Positions 12,411-23,640 of a stretch of 64,000 nucleotides of DNA are shown here, piece by piece; the stretch's first letter is position 1, and the number at the start of each line of letters is the position of its first letter. The stretch is from Albugo candida (taxonomy: Eukaryota > Oomycota > Peronosporomycetes > Albuginales): the NCBI GenBank assembly GCA_040437565.1, contig JBDOQK010000018.1, positions 310,001 to 374,000 of the forward strand. Direction: 5' to 3'. The notes beneath the pieces are model-generated. The model was given only the letters and a program-made list of their open reading frames with translations. It was not told the DNA's origin and did no database searches. The translations under genes were made by a program, and so were the position numbers.

Positions 12411-13797
12411 TCACACAGGCAAGTAGCAATGCAAGGGCAAAACGGATACTAGTCCTAGTTCTAGTTGGATGGCTCTGTACATCCTAGTATGGCGCACAGC
12501 AATTCGCAAAACTCGTTATTGCGTTCTTTTCTCGAAATCGAAATCTGCGTCCAATAAAAAATGCCGCTGCGTTTTTTTGCCAACGCCCCACCCCAAACCT
12601 CACAGACCGCAACCCACCCAGCATGCCTTCCACGCCGCAACATCTTTTGTCTGGTGTCCCTCTGCCACCCTACGCCCGTACATAGCAATAGCGTAACCTT
12701 CAAACATCCGACCAACACCAAAACAACTCTCCTTCTTCTCACCCATCCAGATCTGTGTCGCATTCATTGTCAGCATCCTCGTCGCCCCACATGTCAACAA
12801 TTACGGCCGAGGAAAGTACATTTACTGCATTGCAACAAGTAGTTGACGAATTCGAAGAAAGCAATGTACTCTTCCGCGTGAAGTTTTACGTCAGTCTCAA
12901 GTCTTACAGAGCTGCACACACGCGTTCGGCCGAAGAGCTTGGCATATAGACAATCAATACTTCCATATTGAAGAGATTTTTAAACAACTTTGAGGAAAGG
13001 AACAGGAACTTAGCGGTAATGAACAGCAAGTCGAGTTCGACAATGCGTGAAGAGGCGCTCGAGCAAGCAGACATGGGACGGTGTGCATATTAGACATAAC
13101 AACAGGACCTATCAAGTTGAACGCCAGTGAAACAGACTTGTTTTGTGCTTAAATGCTTGCTTTCCATAAATATGACAATCGCATCGCTCCAGGCTTGGTC
13201 GTGCCCCAACGCCAACCCTCAACTTCACATGTTCAAGTATGGATTGAATTTTGCAAAAGCTGCACAGTTTTCTACATTCCGCGCCGCTGCGTTAGCCCCA
13301 CAGCAGACAGTGCTAGAGCAGATGCACAATCAATTGTGACCGATGTTACGCAGTAGCTCTTGTCAAGGTGGGGTACAATATATGCGTCGTAGCACATTAA
13401 TTGGCAAATTTGGGCGTCGCAGATTGTCTGTAAACCCATGCCGTTACAGGCAGCAGCGATTGAGCGGCCCCGGCCAATCCAAATCTTCCATCTGTTTCGG
13501 CATTTACCAAGGGTGGAGATGCTTTTGTACAATCTGCACAGCAGAACAACTCGGTTGCTATAGCCATTCTTGATGACTTTGGTGAGCAAGTTGATGTGAT
13601 CAAGCCCGAGATTACGAATTCTTTGTTGCGAAATGAGGATTTAGAGCAGAGTATGGCCCGTCACCGTCGATGATTGTGGTATTCAACAATGCATTAATAC
13701 CCGTTGAAACTCCTGACAGTCAAGAAATTCTTCAAGATACCCCTGATCAGGTAGATATAGATAATGCAGAATAAAAACAATTGAGAACTGCGGTTTC
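12411..13797. other. No recognisable gene
   Basis: About 1.4 kb with only short, compositionally biased open frames. A frame at 12,755-12,949 reads as a serine-rich start followed by an acidic stretch, and 13,127-13,356 holds two overlapping short frames. None shows a domain or a convincing intron pattern. It is probably decayed repeat sequence. Confidence 0.4.
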
Positions 13798-14700
13798 TTA
13801 TGCAAAGCCCAGTTCAAAAAGATCAATTGAATTATTGTATCGTACACAAGGTTTAAATCGTCCTGAAAGTGAATATCTGCATTTATGGAAGAGATTGTGC
13901 ATGTTATAGTTTATATACGTTTCAAACTTAGAGGAGATTGCCGTCGGCATATCTCGTGCCTTGACTGAGCCTTCTGTGTAATTGCGCTGCGTGCTTTCCC
14001 TGGTCAATCCAAACATCACCTCAATGAGATTGTAAAAAGGACAATACGAAAGCAAAAATATGGGTATAATCTCACGCGACCGCATGTAATTAGTGAAATT
14101 TGGGTGGCAATGAATCCTCGCGCCGTCAGCAACCCACACAGAGTGCATTCCTGGGTGCTTTTGTACCTTGCCTGACTTAAGGGAAAACTTACGGCAGCAT
14201 TCCATGAACTTGCTCCGATCAAATGTTCCCTCAGTCATGTAGGCACCCAAAAGACCTTCACACCGGATGAAGCAGAGCAAGGATGTNNNNNNNNNNNNNN
14301 NNNNNNNNNNNNNNNNNNNNNNNNNNNNNNNNNNNNNNNNNNNNNNNNNNNNNNNNNNNNNNNNNNNNNNNNNNNNNNNNNNNNNNGCAGCTGATGTCCG
14401 TGTTCCACTTCACTTCGAATGCGTGATTGGTCTCGTCCAGGTATGAAAGTGGGTTGCTGATTGTATAACAGCGCAACCATTCGCGGTTCTCCGCGTTATA
14501 CTTTTGGTTTGGAAATTCTGTGAATTGACGTGCAACAGAGCCAGTCTTCTCGTATGCCTTGATCCAGGCGCTGACGGTAGACGGTAGCAACCCTCCTATA
14601 TACAAATCTCAGGAAGTAATAGGCATACAGAGCGTGTAACTTCATGTTTTCCGAAGCGTGCTGACGTTCTATGGTGGAAAGAAGCATATAGAATAAGCGG
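13798..14700 (-). pseudogene. Tc1/mariner-type (DDE_3) transposase pseudogene
   Basis: Minus-strand transposase of the Phytophthora-type Tc1/mariner family. From the N-terminus: a helix-turn-helix part (SENMKLHALYAYYFL near 14,640, then VSAWIKAYEKTGSVARQFTE near 14,560), a YNAENREWLRCY linker, then after the gap a continuous 160-codon frame (14,280-13,798) with EGTFDRSKFMECCRKF, HSVWVADGARIHCHPNF (second catalytic Asp) and CPFYNLIEVMFGL (catalytic Glu). The family usually has NPIE where this copy has NLIE. There is at least one frame change in the N-terminal part, and the first catalytic Asp falls in or near the gap. The C-terminal half is unusually well kept for this neighbourhood. Confidence 0.85.
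14287..14386. other. Assembly gap (100 N)
   Basis: Exactly 100 N inside the Tc1-type transposase. There is no duplicated flank, and the middle of the transposase is missing. Confidence 0.95.
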
Positions 14701-14989
14701 GTTCTGTTAATCTCTGGTAGAGATACTGAGATTTGTCGTGGTGTGTAATAGAAAGCAAAGAAGGGGGTTAGGGTTGGCAGGTAGAATGGGTGACAGCTGC
14801 CAAAAAAAACGCAAAATTTGGATTTTCCTTGAAATCGACAGTACTTATGAACGATTTTGAACAACTTTCTTTCATTTATAGGATGGACGCAGTCTCGTAC
14901 TCTGGTGGTTGAGGCTAACGCAATACAGGACTACCAAGGAGAAGACATGATTATCATCTCTCACAGGTATTTTCACGAAACGTTTATTG

Positions 14990-15490
14990 TAGGTATATGT
15001 GTTATTGAAGATAGCTTAGGCAACTAGAGAAGTCAGTTAGTCTAGTCTGAATCTAGTAATATAGACACCTTCAACTAAGCTAGACAGGCACTTCTCAATT
15101 TGCCGTCTACTGCGTAATCCGCCATTTTAGCAGAAACAACTCGAAAAACAACTTTTTTGAACCCCCAAGTCGACATATCGACACAACCCAGGGTGCTGCG
15201 TCCACTTGTAGTGAAGTGGCAACCGTCGTGAATCACCTGGGTTTGGGTGACTGCATGATTGTTGATGAGTCATCATCCCTGTGTGATGACGTAGTGAGTG
15301 CCCCCACCCCATTGTGACGGTTCAGGGTGGGTCAGTGCTGTATATATTCAATGACTGACCCGAGCAACCAAAGCTTTTGCATTGAAGGAATTATATCTTA
15401 CGTGTAGTGCCCTACGCAGTGCACAAACGATGATGCGTTGGTCCACTGACGAACTAGAACTTTGATCCTAGTCTATCCTTATCATTTGAT
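14990..15490 (+). repeat. Dispersed LTR-like repeat fragments
   Basis: 15,010-15,080 matches 30,740-30,800 over about 60 bp (shared GGCAACTAGAGAAGTCAGTT and AATATAGACACCTTCAACT). Related sequence is at 20,640-20,670, its assembly copy at 22,420, and more weakly near 8,700. 15,190-15,310 matches 8,850-8,965. I see no coding potential. These are probably pieces of an LTR-element family that is broken everywhere in this window. Confidence 0.5.
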
Positions 15491-15575
15491 GTACAGTGCC
15501 CTTACAAAAAGATTGTCGATTTTTTAGGGTATTGATATCCCGACAACTTTTTTTAGTTGCATTTTTATTTTTATA

Positions 15576-16340
15576 GGGAGCCGCTAACCAGCCCGCAGGT
15601 TACGCTAAACAGCCCCCAGCCTCCATGTATTAATAGATGGGTGGCCTCTGGTTAGTTTAAAAAAATATAATAGAGTAAGTAAAATAAAATTAGGAGAATC
15701 GTTATCCAGCCCCACCCATCATAAATTTATGGAAATCGGGGCCTCTGATTGGTCTGAATAGATGCAACGGAATCAAATACAATAAAATCACACTTCAACC
15801 CATCAGACCCAACTTTCAGCAATGCATGCCACCTTCGCTGCTTCGATGAGCTACCTTGAGACAGCTTGGCTGGTTTACAAGGAGCGTTTTTTTGCTATAC
15901 TACACAATAGGCGCCATATGGGCTTGTACTAACACTTTGGGTGGAGAGCGTCCATGCTGCTCTCAAAAAATAGATCTCTGTGTCAGCAGGTAATTTGTAT
16001 TGTATGCTACTTGTGCTGGCAAAAGTTACATTTATCTGACAATTCATTTATTGCAGGTGATCTACTCTCAGTGGATTCAGCAGTTCGCCTTCCTTGCGAA
16101 GGACAGCTTGCTGCCATTGTGCAGCAAATGCAAAACAGCATCAACAGCACCAGCAAAACCTGCAGCAGTAGATTTAGATATAGGCCTAGCCAATCTTAAT
16201 ATTGTAAAACCGCTATCTAGAGCATATATTCAAATAAGGGTACTCTTTTTAGCCAATCGTGACTCGTAATCATATCTTAGAGTGCTATATTCAAGGGTGA
16301 GGGCTGGTTAGCGAAAACTGCGGGCTGGTTAGCGGCGCCC
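15576..16340. mobile_element. 765-bp MITE with 40-bp inverted repeats
   Basis: The left end GGGAGCCGCTAACCAGCCCG (15,576-15,615 overall) and right end (16,301-16,340) form an inverted repeat of about 40 bp with a handful of mismatches. Each end is made of two direct copies of a GCTAACCAGCCC-type unit. Flanks TTTTTATA (15,568-15,575) and TTTCTATA (16,341-16,348) match at 7 of 8 bases, so the target duplication is 8 bp. Inside there is no transposase, only short frames, one of them at 16,060-16,269 behind a possible acceptor site. The GGGAGCC terminus and 8-bp duplication are shared with the autonomous-looking element at 16,411, its likely relative. Confidence 0.8.
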
Positions 16341-16973
16341 TTTCTATATGTTAATTACATCATGCCTACTTAGATTATTTCTCCCACAACTTTTTAGAAC
16401 AATAAATAATGGGAGCCTTTAGTATTCACTCACCCTCTTCATAGTATTCACTCATCCCCCTAATCATTGGCCAAAAATTCACTCAAATTGACTTGAGACC
16501 GAAATCAATATTCAATTACTTGTAACAACTACTATGGTGCGACTCCCCTAGAAGCAACATTTTTTTTGTTCAATTTCGGGCAAATTTTTTTTTAACAGAT
16601 CCAAGGAGTTTTGTTATATTACCAAAGCTATTTTTCGAATATACTCATTCAAATTTGAATTATTTCAAGTACTCTTTAAACTTAATTTTTAAAAATAAGA
16701 ATATGGATTTGAATAAAGTTGGTAAGGTTCTGCGCGTATTATCGAATCAAAAAATTGAAAAAGAAATTTCAAAAAAATGTTTTAATTTTTTTTATAATGG
16801 CTCCTCCCAAAAAAAAGAAGGCTGGCCCTATTATCCAACTTGCACCTAGCCAACAACAAGAATAGACAGCTTCAGGCACATAAACTACAGCTGAAAGAGG
16901 TGGTGGCAGCAGAGGATCTCGACTGTCAGAGCCTGATGTCAGACTGGAGTGGAGAGGAGCAGGAGGAAGGAAG

Positions 16974-17516
16974 GGGGAAGGTGAAGGTGAAGGTGAAGGT
17001 GAAGGTGAAGGTNNNNNNNNNNNNNNNNNNNNNNNNNNNNNNNNNNNNNNNNNNNNNNNNNNNNNNNNNNNNNNNNNNNNNNNNNNNNNNNNNNNNNNNN
17101 NNNNNNNNNNNNATATTACCAAAGCTATTTTTCGAATATACTCATTCAAATTTGAATTATTTCAAGTACTCTTTAAACTTAATTTTTAAAAATAAGAATA
17201 TGGATTTGAATAAAGTTGGTAAGGTTCTGCGCGTATTATCGAATCAAAAAATTGAAAAAGAAATTTCAAAAAAATGTTTTAATTTTTTTTATAATGGCTC
17301 CTCCCAAAAAAAAGAAGGCTGGCCCTATTATCCAACTTGCACCTAGCCAACAACAAGAATAGACAGCTTCAGGCACATAAACTACAGCTGAAAGAGGTGG
17401 TGGCAGCAGAGGATCTCGACTGTCAGAGCCTGATGTCAGACTGGAGTGGAGAGGAGCAGGAGGAAGGAAGGGGGAAGGTGAAGGTGAAGGTGAAGGTGAA
17501 GGTGAAGGTTAAGAAG
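16974..17516 (+). repeat. GGTGAA hexanucleotide microsatellite at a gap
   Basis: Tandem GGTGAA units run from about 16,977 to the gap edge at 17,012 and again at about 17,474-17,510. These are the two contig copies of one tract. It would encode Lys-Val or Glu-Gly dipeptide runs in the transposase N-terminus. The tract probably caused the assembly break. Confidence 0.85.
17013..17112. other. Assembly gap (100 N) with 397-bp duplicated flank
   Basis: Exactly 100 N. 16,616-17,012 is repeated at 17,113-17,509, so the transposase start appears twice. Confidence 0.95.
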
Positions 17517-19610
17517 ACTGGCTGGAAACAGACACAGCTACAAAAGTTAATTGCTACTGTCCAGGCTCAGCTGGAGAAGGAAAAGAAGGGGAAGAAGAGA
17601 TCTTCTACCTTTAAAAGTGAGCCGGCTTCTTTTGCCAAAAACGTTCTTTACCCTTTATCTCCTTACATACCTTGGCAGAGAACTCAAGAACTACCATGTG
17701 GAGGAGGGAGAAGTATCTAAAGGAGAATAACCTGCAGAGGCTGAACATCTACTTCAAACCAGCAGGTCAACAGACATCAGCAACTAAAAGAAAGGAGCTG
17801 TTCATTGCATCAGAACATGATAGTAGTGAGCAGCAGGGAGAAGAGGGAGAAGAAGAAGACAGGACGCAAGAGGCGATTAACGGTTTGAAGGAAGGGCTGT
17901 AAGGCATACAGAATCAGAAAAGCAGCTGGGGAAAATTCACCCTTTACTTGTTTTAAGACTTATGGCCATCCTCCATTTTCTGGAAGGACAGCTTTACTAG
18001 GGCATGAGGAAGTAGGAATTGTCAGCTACTGCAGCCAACGACAAACTGCAAAAGACGTCAGAATGGGCCTGCAGGAACGTTGGGCTTTGGGCAGATCGGT
18101 ACTTGATCAGCAAAGCCCTTCCAACACATCAGGAAGGCCGACATTCAAAAAGGGGAGAGATCCTGGCAGATCTTGATATCAAGAGGGGGTGCCTGTCATG
18201 GATGAGGGGGAGGAAGCTCAATGAAAGATCGCTCAAAGAGCTCCAGATGGTCCTTCAAAACAGCATTTTCCCAAAGGTCCTGGGAGAGAAGAAGCAGAAG
18301 ATCAGCTACTTGACAGTGGTCAAGTACCTTAAGATCTGGGGATTCAAAATAAAGAAAATGGGAAAGCAGCTGCATATGAATGGTCATGAAAGTGAGTATG
18401 TGGTGAAGTATAGAGAGGTTTGGTCAAAGAGAATGCTGGAGTACAAAAAGAAGATGGATGAGCGGACTGGAGAGGTGCTGGCAGAGGGCAAGGTGGAAGT
18501 GTGGGACAACAAGTATGTGCATGTGACGCATGATGAGTCTACCTTCTACAGCAACGATGGAAGAGAGGAGTTCTGGGTAGAAGAAGGCGATAGTTGGATT
18601 AGAAAGAAAGGACCAGGGTGGTCAATCATGATCGATGACTTTCTGTGCCCGTGCCATGGGCCCATAAAAGTCACTGATCAGCAAGAGAGGGAGAATGGGC
18701 TCACTTCACCATCAGCCAGAGAGATCATCAAGTCCGGCAAGAACAGAGATGGTTGGTGGAAAAGTGAAGACATGGTAAGGCAACTCAATGAGAAGGCCAT
18801 CCCCATTTTCAAAATTCTTCATCCAGGATGTATTGGTGAGTTTTTCAAAATTCTTGTTTCACATTTCTAGTTGAAGCTGAAAATTGATTTTTTCTTTCAG
18901 CAAAAAAAATCAGGACTTTTTTCTTTCGACCAATCCTCCAGTCATCAGGCGTTTGCTCTCAACGCTCTGGTGGCTGGCAGGATGACTGTCAAGCCTAAGA
19001 AGGAGAAAACATACCAATACAAAGATGGATGGTACATCATTGATTACCAAAAAATCTGGTAATCCATGTGATCTACCCACATGGGAGAGATTTACTTTAA
19101 GGGCATCGAGATGGTAAGCTTTCTTCTCTGTGCTTTCAAGATCTCACTGATGCGCTCTCACCACTGACGTTGCTATCTCACAGGTGCTAAAAGAAAGAGG
19201 ATTAGGTCCTCCTCCCAACGTAAATTGAAATCTGGATTGCCATTCCAAGGCATTGCCTCCAACAAATGACTGCTTCTGGAGGCATGCCTTGATGGCCCAG
19301 TCCGATTTTGCTGAACAGGAGTCAGCCCTGGAGATGGAGGTGAAGCAGACAGGGCATATTACTGAATATTACCCCGAATTCCACTGTGAGTGCAACTTCA
19401 TCGAGAGGTACTGGGAGCTGCCAAGAGAGCAGCGCGAACCAATGTAATATAATTTCACCTCGCTTTGGGAGAGGCTCCCTGGTATCCTCGATGGAGTGAT
19501 CATGAAAGAAATTCGGAAGCACTATCGAGCATCCTGGCGATACATCAAAATGTATAGAAAAGGCAAGGATGCCATCGAGGCGGAGAAGGTTGAGCGAGGC
19601 TGACGGAAGC

Positions 19611-20410
19611 TGAAATCGCACCGACGTCTGCGCGTCAACGATCGATTTCTGCAGGCATATCGATGTGTTGACAGGTTTTTGAGCTTTTTTTGGATTTTCT
19701 TATGACTCCGCCATATATACATCACCATTACTCGTTTTTGTATACCTCTCATGCCCTATTTACTCTCATCCCAGGCCAAAAACTGTGCATAGACATTCCT
19801 ATTTTAATACCTTGCCTGCCTTATGTCTTTCTATACCAGCCACGAAAAAAAACTTTCACAGCGTACGACCTTTCACACGGGATGTTTTAGATCCTGCCGA
19901 TCTTAGGAAAACGTGCAAAAAGGTCAAACTTTCAGGCGTATCAGCACCATGAAAAAAAAGATATGCACAATCTGCTTGCAACAAAATGTTCAGCACTGCA
20001 AAAGCTATCGTTTGGTGCAAGAAAAATTGACAAAACTTTCCAATCCAGGTGTCTGATAGACTTTAAACTTGATCAAAAAATGTTGGTTCTAGAGGAGTTG
20101 CACCACTCTGCTCACTACCATTCAATTCACTAGAAAGGAAAAAAGTCAGCTTTCTAGATCAATCAGCCAATCTCTTATATCGCGAATACTGACCGAGAAG
20201 AGCTAAAGTTGTTATTTTTTGTTTTTAAAAATAGCTTTTTCATTATTTCTAAACAAAGTGTGTTTATAATTGCAGAATTTTTACGTGTATGTGCTGAATG
20301 TATAAGGTTAATAAGTTGAGTTCAATCCATACTCTGTTTGTGCCGAGGAGTGCTTGAAAGTGAGTCACTGCGCGTGATGGGTGAGTGATGATTATTGATA
20401 AATTTTAGCC
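19611..20410. other. Non-coding tail of DDE element copy 2
   Basis: About 800 bp between the transposase end and the right subterminal repeats. It is AT-rich, and I see no open frame with recognisable content. Confidence 0.5.
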
Positions 20411-20484
20411 AATGGAGTGGGGGTGGGGGGTGATTGAATATACTATCAAGAGGGTGCGTAAATACTAAAGGCTCCCTAAATAAT

Positions 20485-20600
20485 GGATACTCGATATGCC
20501 GGCAACTTTTTTTTCTTAAATCTCATTTCGTTTCAATTTAAATTGCGTCATGCATACTTAAATTATCACTTCCACAACTCTTTTGGAAAAAAAATTAGTC
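20485..20600 (+). repeat. Second MULE-end-like sequence
   Basis: It begins GGATACTCGATATGCCGGCA followed by a T-run, a diverged copy of the MULE terminus at 15,527. The following 100 bp also parallels the sequence just left of the DDE insertion (16,350-16,400: CATGCCTACTTAGATTATTT here CATGCATACTTAAATTATCA). The MULE therefore carries a tandem pair of ends, or one MULE end landed next to another. Confidence 0.65.
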
Positions 20601-21130
20601 TACATTTCTAACTAATAGAAGTCATTTACGTGTTAGGCTACTTCTAGTAATATAGATACCTTCAACTGAGCTAAACGCTCACCAATATAGACGATTCATT
20701 GCCAGTTTGTCGTTGTTGAGCTATAATGCGTCGTAAGGACGCAACAATTATCTGTACCAACGCCGAAAATAAAATGTGCTAAGAAAATCATTTAGTTACT
20801 AGAGCTTGTCCCTGGATCTGAGCTAGGCAAAGTTGCGTTTCTCACAGGTGGCGCGGTATTGCTAATCTGCATCTATCTGAAGTTATTTGCATCTGAACAG
20901 CTTGCCAATGATTAATTTTACATGCAAAGGTGTTATCTCTTTTAAATTTGCTACTATAAAAAGTAAGAGTAGGATGTGTCAAATGGAAATGTCATATGTA
21001 TTAGCCGAGCACACTTGAAACTTTCTGTGCATTAGCCAATCACAAATATTTCTCGATTAAAGTTGTTGGAGCAACAATTAGGGTGTGTATGGATGTATTT
21101 AGTTAATTAAAGTAAAATTATTTATGTACT
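20600..21130. repeat. About 0.5-kb insertion with LTR-like fragment
   Basis: Compared with the right arm of the MULE, the left arm is interrupted here by roughly 530 bp. The left part holds AGTAATATAGATACCTTCAA, the dispersed LTR-like family also found at 15,060 and 30,780. TGTTGGAGCAACA occurs near 21,064. There is no coding capacity. Exact borders and family are uncertain. Confidence 0.45.
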
Positions 21131-23640
21131 TTTCAAAATGGAATTGCTGCGGACACACCCCTAAAAAAAGAAATTACAAACATATTCCTTACTCTCGCAC
21201 CGTCAATTAAGTAAATTAAGGAGTCTATCCATGCCTTCCCTGAAAATAAAATTTACAAACATACCCCCTACTTTCGTACCGCCATGTCCGCTGCTCTCAA
21301 GTCCAACTCTTGATGGTGGCAGTAACACCATCAGAAAAGCTGACATTATTTCAATCAAAGTAAAAGTAGCCTAGTGGGCAGGCATTACAGTGAAGAGAAA
21401 AATCCAGCCACGATTGCCTTCTATCATATTGCGCTCTTTGCTGATTCTGATTAAGCTTTCTGTAAAGCCTGCCGTTTACGCAGCATAGTGGCTCGAAAGC
21501 ACATGAGCTGGTGGTGCACCTCCACCAATATCCCTACCTTGCGCAGCTTCACAAACGTAGTAGGATGTAGATTTGCCACAGGAATTACCATCGTCGAGTT
21601 GGCCATTCGCGACGGAGCAAGACGACACTGCTCAGTGCTGTTGGTTCAGCGTGTAGGTACGCAACAATGACACCATTGTCCGATTATTTAGCCACATGTT
21701 GTCGTCAGGAAATGGAGTATAGCTTCGCGTAGGTCTCAATTCCCCTCAACAACATCNNNNNNNNNNNNNNNNNNNNNNNNNNNNNNNNNNNNNNNNNNNN
21801 NNNNNNNNNNNNNNNNNNNNNNNNNNNNNNNNNNNNNNNNNNNNNNNNNNNNNNNNAAAAATGTTGGTTCTAGAGGAGTTGCACCACTCTGCTCACTACC
21901 ATTCAATTCACTAGAAAGGAAAAAAGTCAGCTTTCTAGATCAATCAGCCAATCTCTTATATCGCGAATACTGACCGAGAAGAGCTAAAGTTGTTATTTTT
22001 TGTTTTTAAAAATAGCTTTTTCATTATTTCTAAACAAAGTGTGTTTATAATTGCAGAATTTTTACGTGTATGTGCTGAATGTATAAGGTTAATAAGTTGA
22101 GTTCAATCCATACTCTGTTTGTGCCGAGGAGTGCTTGAAAGTGAGTCACTGCGCGTGATGGGTGAGTGATGATTATTGATAAATTTTAGCCAATGGAGTG
22201 GGGGTGGGGGGTGATTGAATATACTATCAAGAGGGTGCGTAAATACTAAAGGCTCCCTAAATAATGGATACTCGATATGCCGGCAACTTTTTTTTCTTAA
22301 ATCTCATTTCGTTTCAATTTAAATTGCGTCATGCATACTTAAATTATCACTTCCACAACTCTTTTGGAAAAAAAATTAGTCTACATTTCTAACTAATAGA
22401 AGTCATTTACGTGTTAGGCTACTTCTAGTAATATAGATACCTTCAACTGAGCTAAACGCTCACCAATATAGACGATTCATTGCCAGTTTGTCGTTGTTGA
22501 GCTATAATGCGTCGTAAGGACGCAACAATTATCTGTACCAACGCCGAAAATAAAATGTGCTAAGAAAATCATTTAGTTACTAGAGCTTGTCCCTGGATCT
22601 GAGCTAGGCAAAGTTGCGTTTCTCACAGGTGGCGCGGTATTGCTAATCTGCATCTATCTGAAGTTATTTGCATCTGAACAGCTTGCCAATGATTAATTTT
22701 ACATGCAAAGGTGTTATCTCTTTTAAATTTGCTACTATAAAAAGTAAGAGTAGGATGTGTCAAATGGAAATGTCATATGTATTAGCCGAGCACACTTGAA
22801 ACTTTCTGTGCATTAGCCAATCACAAATATTTCTCGATTAAAGTTGTTGGAGCAACAATTAGGGTGTGTATGGATGTATTTAGTTAATTAAAGTAAAATT
22901 ATTTATGTACTTTTCAAAATGGAATTGCTGCGGACACACCCCTAAAAAAAGAAATTACAAACATATTCCTTACTCTCGCACCGTCAATTAAGTAAATTAA
23001 GGAGTCTATCCATGCCTTCCCTGAAAATAAAATTTACAAACATACCCCCTACTTTCGTACCGCCATGTCCGCTGCTCTCAAGTCCAACTCTTGATGGTGG
23101 CAGTAACACCATCAGAAAAGCTGACATTATTTCAATCAAAGTAAAAGTAGCCTAGTGGGCAGGCATTACAGTGAAGAGAAAAATCCAGCCACGATTGCCT
23201 TCTATCATATTGCGCTCTTTGCTGATTCTGATTAAGCTTTCTGTAAAGCCTGCCGTTTACGCAGCATAGTGGCTCGAAAGCACATGAGCTGGTGGTGCAC
23301 CTCCACCAATATCCCTACCTTGCGCAGCTTCACAAACGTAGTAGGATGTAGATTTGCCACAGGAATTACCATCGTCGAGTTGGCCATTCGCGACGGAGCA
23401 AGACGACACTGCTCAGTGCTGTTGGTTCAGCGTGTAGGTACGCAACAATGACACCATTGTCCGATTATTTAGCCACATGTTGTCGTCAGGAAATGGAGTA
23501 TAGCTTCGCGTAGGTCTCAATTCCCCTCAACAACATCGTTCCTTTTGGAATGAAAGAACACAACAGGAAATTATCAACATATAGTGAAACAATTATTCTT
23601 GATTAAGGTACCGGCTTTGACAACTAAACTTCTTTGATGG
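21131..23640. other. MULE left arm, duplicated by contig overlap
   Basis: No convincing gene. 21,131-21,300 is inverted-repeat arm of the MULE. The rest has short open frames on both strands near 21,488-21,670 (repeated at 23,269-23,451) without recognisable domains. 21,857-23,537 is the second copy of 20,076-21,756, so about 1.7 kb here is not real extra sequence. Confidence 0.6.
21757..21856. other. Assembly gap (100 N) with 1,681-bp duplicated flank
   Basis: Exactly 100 N. 20,076-21,756 reappears at 21,857-23,537, the largest unmerged overlap in the window. It duplicates the right end of DDE copy 2 and the MULE left arm. Confidence 0.95.

Larger units (their letters stand above)
16797..19610 (+). 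pseudogene. Intron-bearing DDE transposase, mostly preserved
   Basis: Transposase of copy 2. The start MAPPKKKKAGPIIQLAPSQQ occurs at 16,797 and again at 17,294 because of an unmerged contig overlap. A basic and acidic low-complexity N-terminus leads into a 283-codon frame (18,019-18,870) with YLTVVKYLKIWGFKIKKM and the catalytic block VHVTHDESTFYSNDG. Putative introns lie at 18,836-18,900 (GTGAGT..TTTCAG) and 19,113-19,182 (GTAAGC..TCACAG). Later blocks are LFSFDQSSSHQAFALNALVA (Asn of the usual FDN is Gln), YYPEFHCECNFIERYW (Glu) and ASWRYIKMYRKGKDA. The first intron's length changes frame before an eight-A run, and several stops occur, so this copy is probably dead although the motifs are recent-looking. 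Confidence 0.75.
16411..20476 (+). mobile_element. DDE transposon, copy 2, with perfect 8-bp target duplication
   Basis: The element begins GGGAGCCTTTAGTATTCACT at 16,411 and ends with the inverted counterpart at 20,476. The similarity extends about 65 bp and includes paired direct units (AGTATTCACTCACCC type). TAAATAAT flanks it exactly on both sides (16,403-16,410 and 20,477-20,484). The apparent length is 4,066 bp; subtracting the unmerged 497-bp gap-plus-overlap leaves about 3.57 kb. It encodes a transposase with introns. Eight-bp duplications fit hAT, P or Zisupton-like integration and do not fit Tc1/mariner (TA), which makes the superfamily assignment open. Confidence 0.8.

Noticed and set aside
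16974-17516. Lys-Val/Glu-Gly dipeptide repeat as a functional protein domain
   Set aside because: It is a GGTGAA microsatellite inside a decayed transposase. Its length is unreliable because the contig breaks there.
20076-23537. A 1.7-kb tandem duplication
   Set aside because: The copies are separated by exactly 100 N and match to the base. The same pattern occurs at seven other gaps, so this is an unmerged contig overlap.
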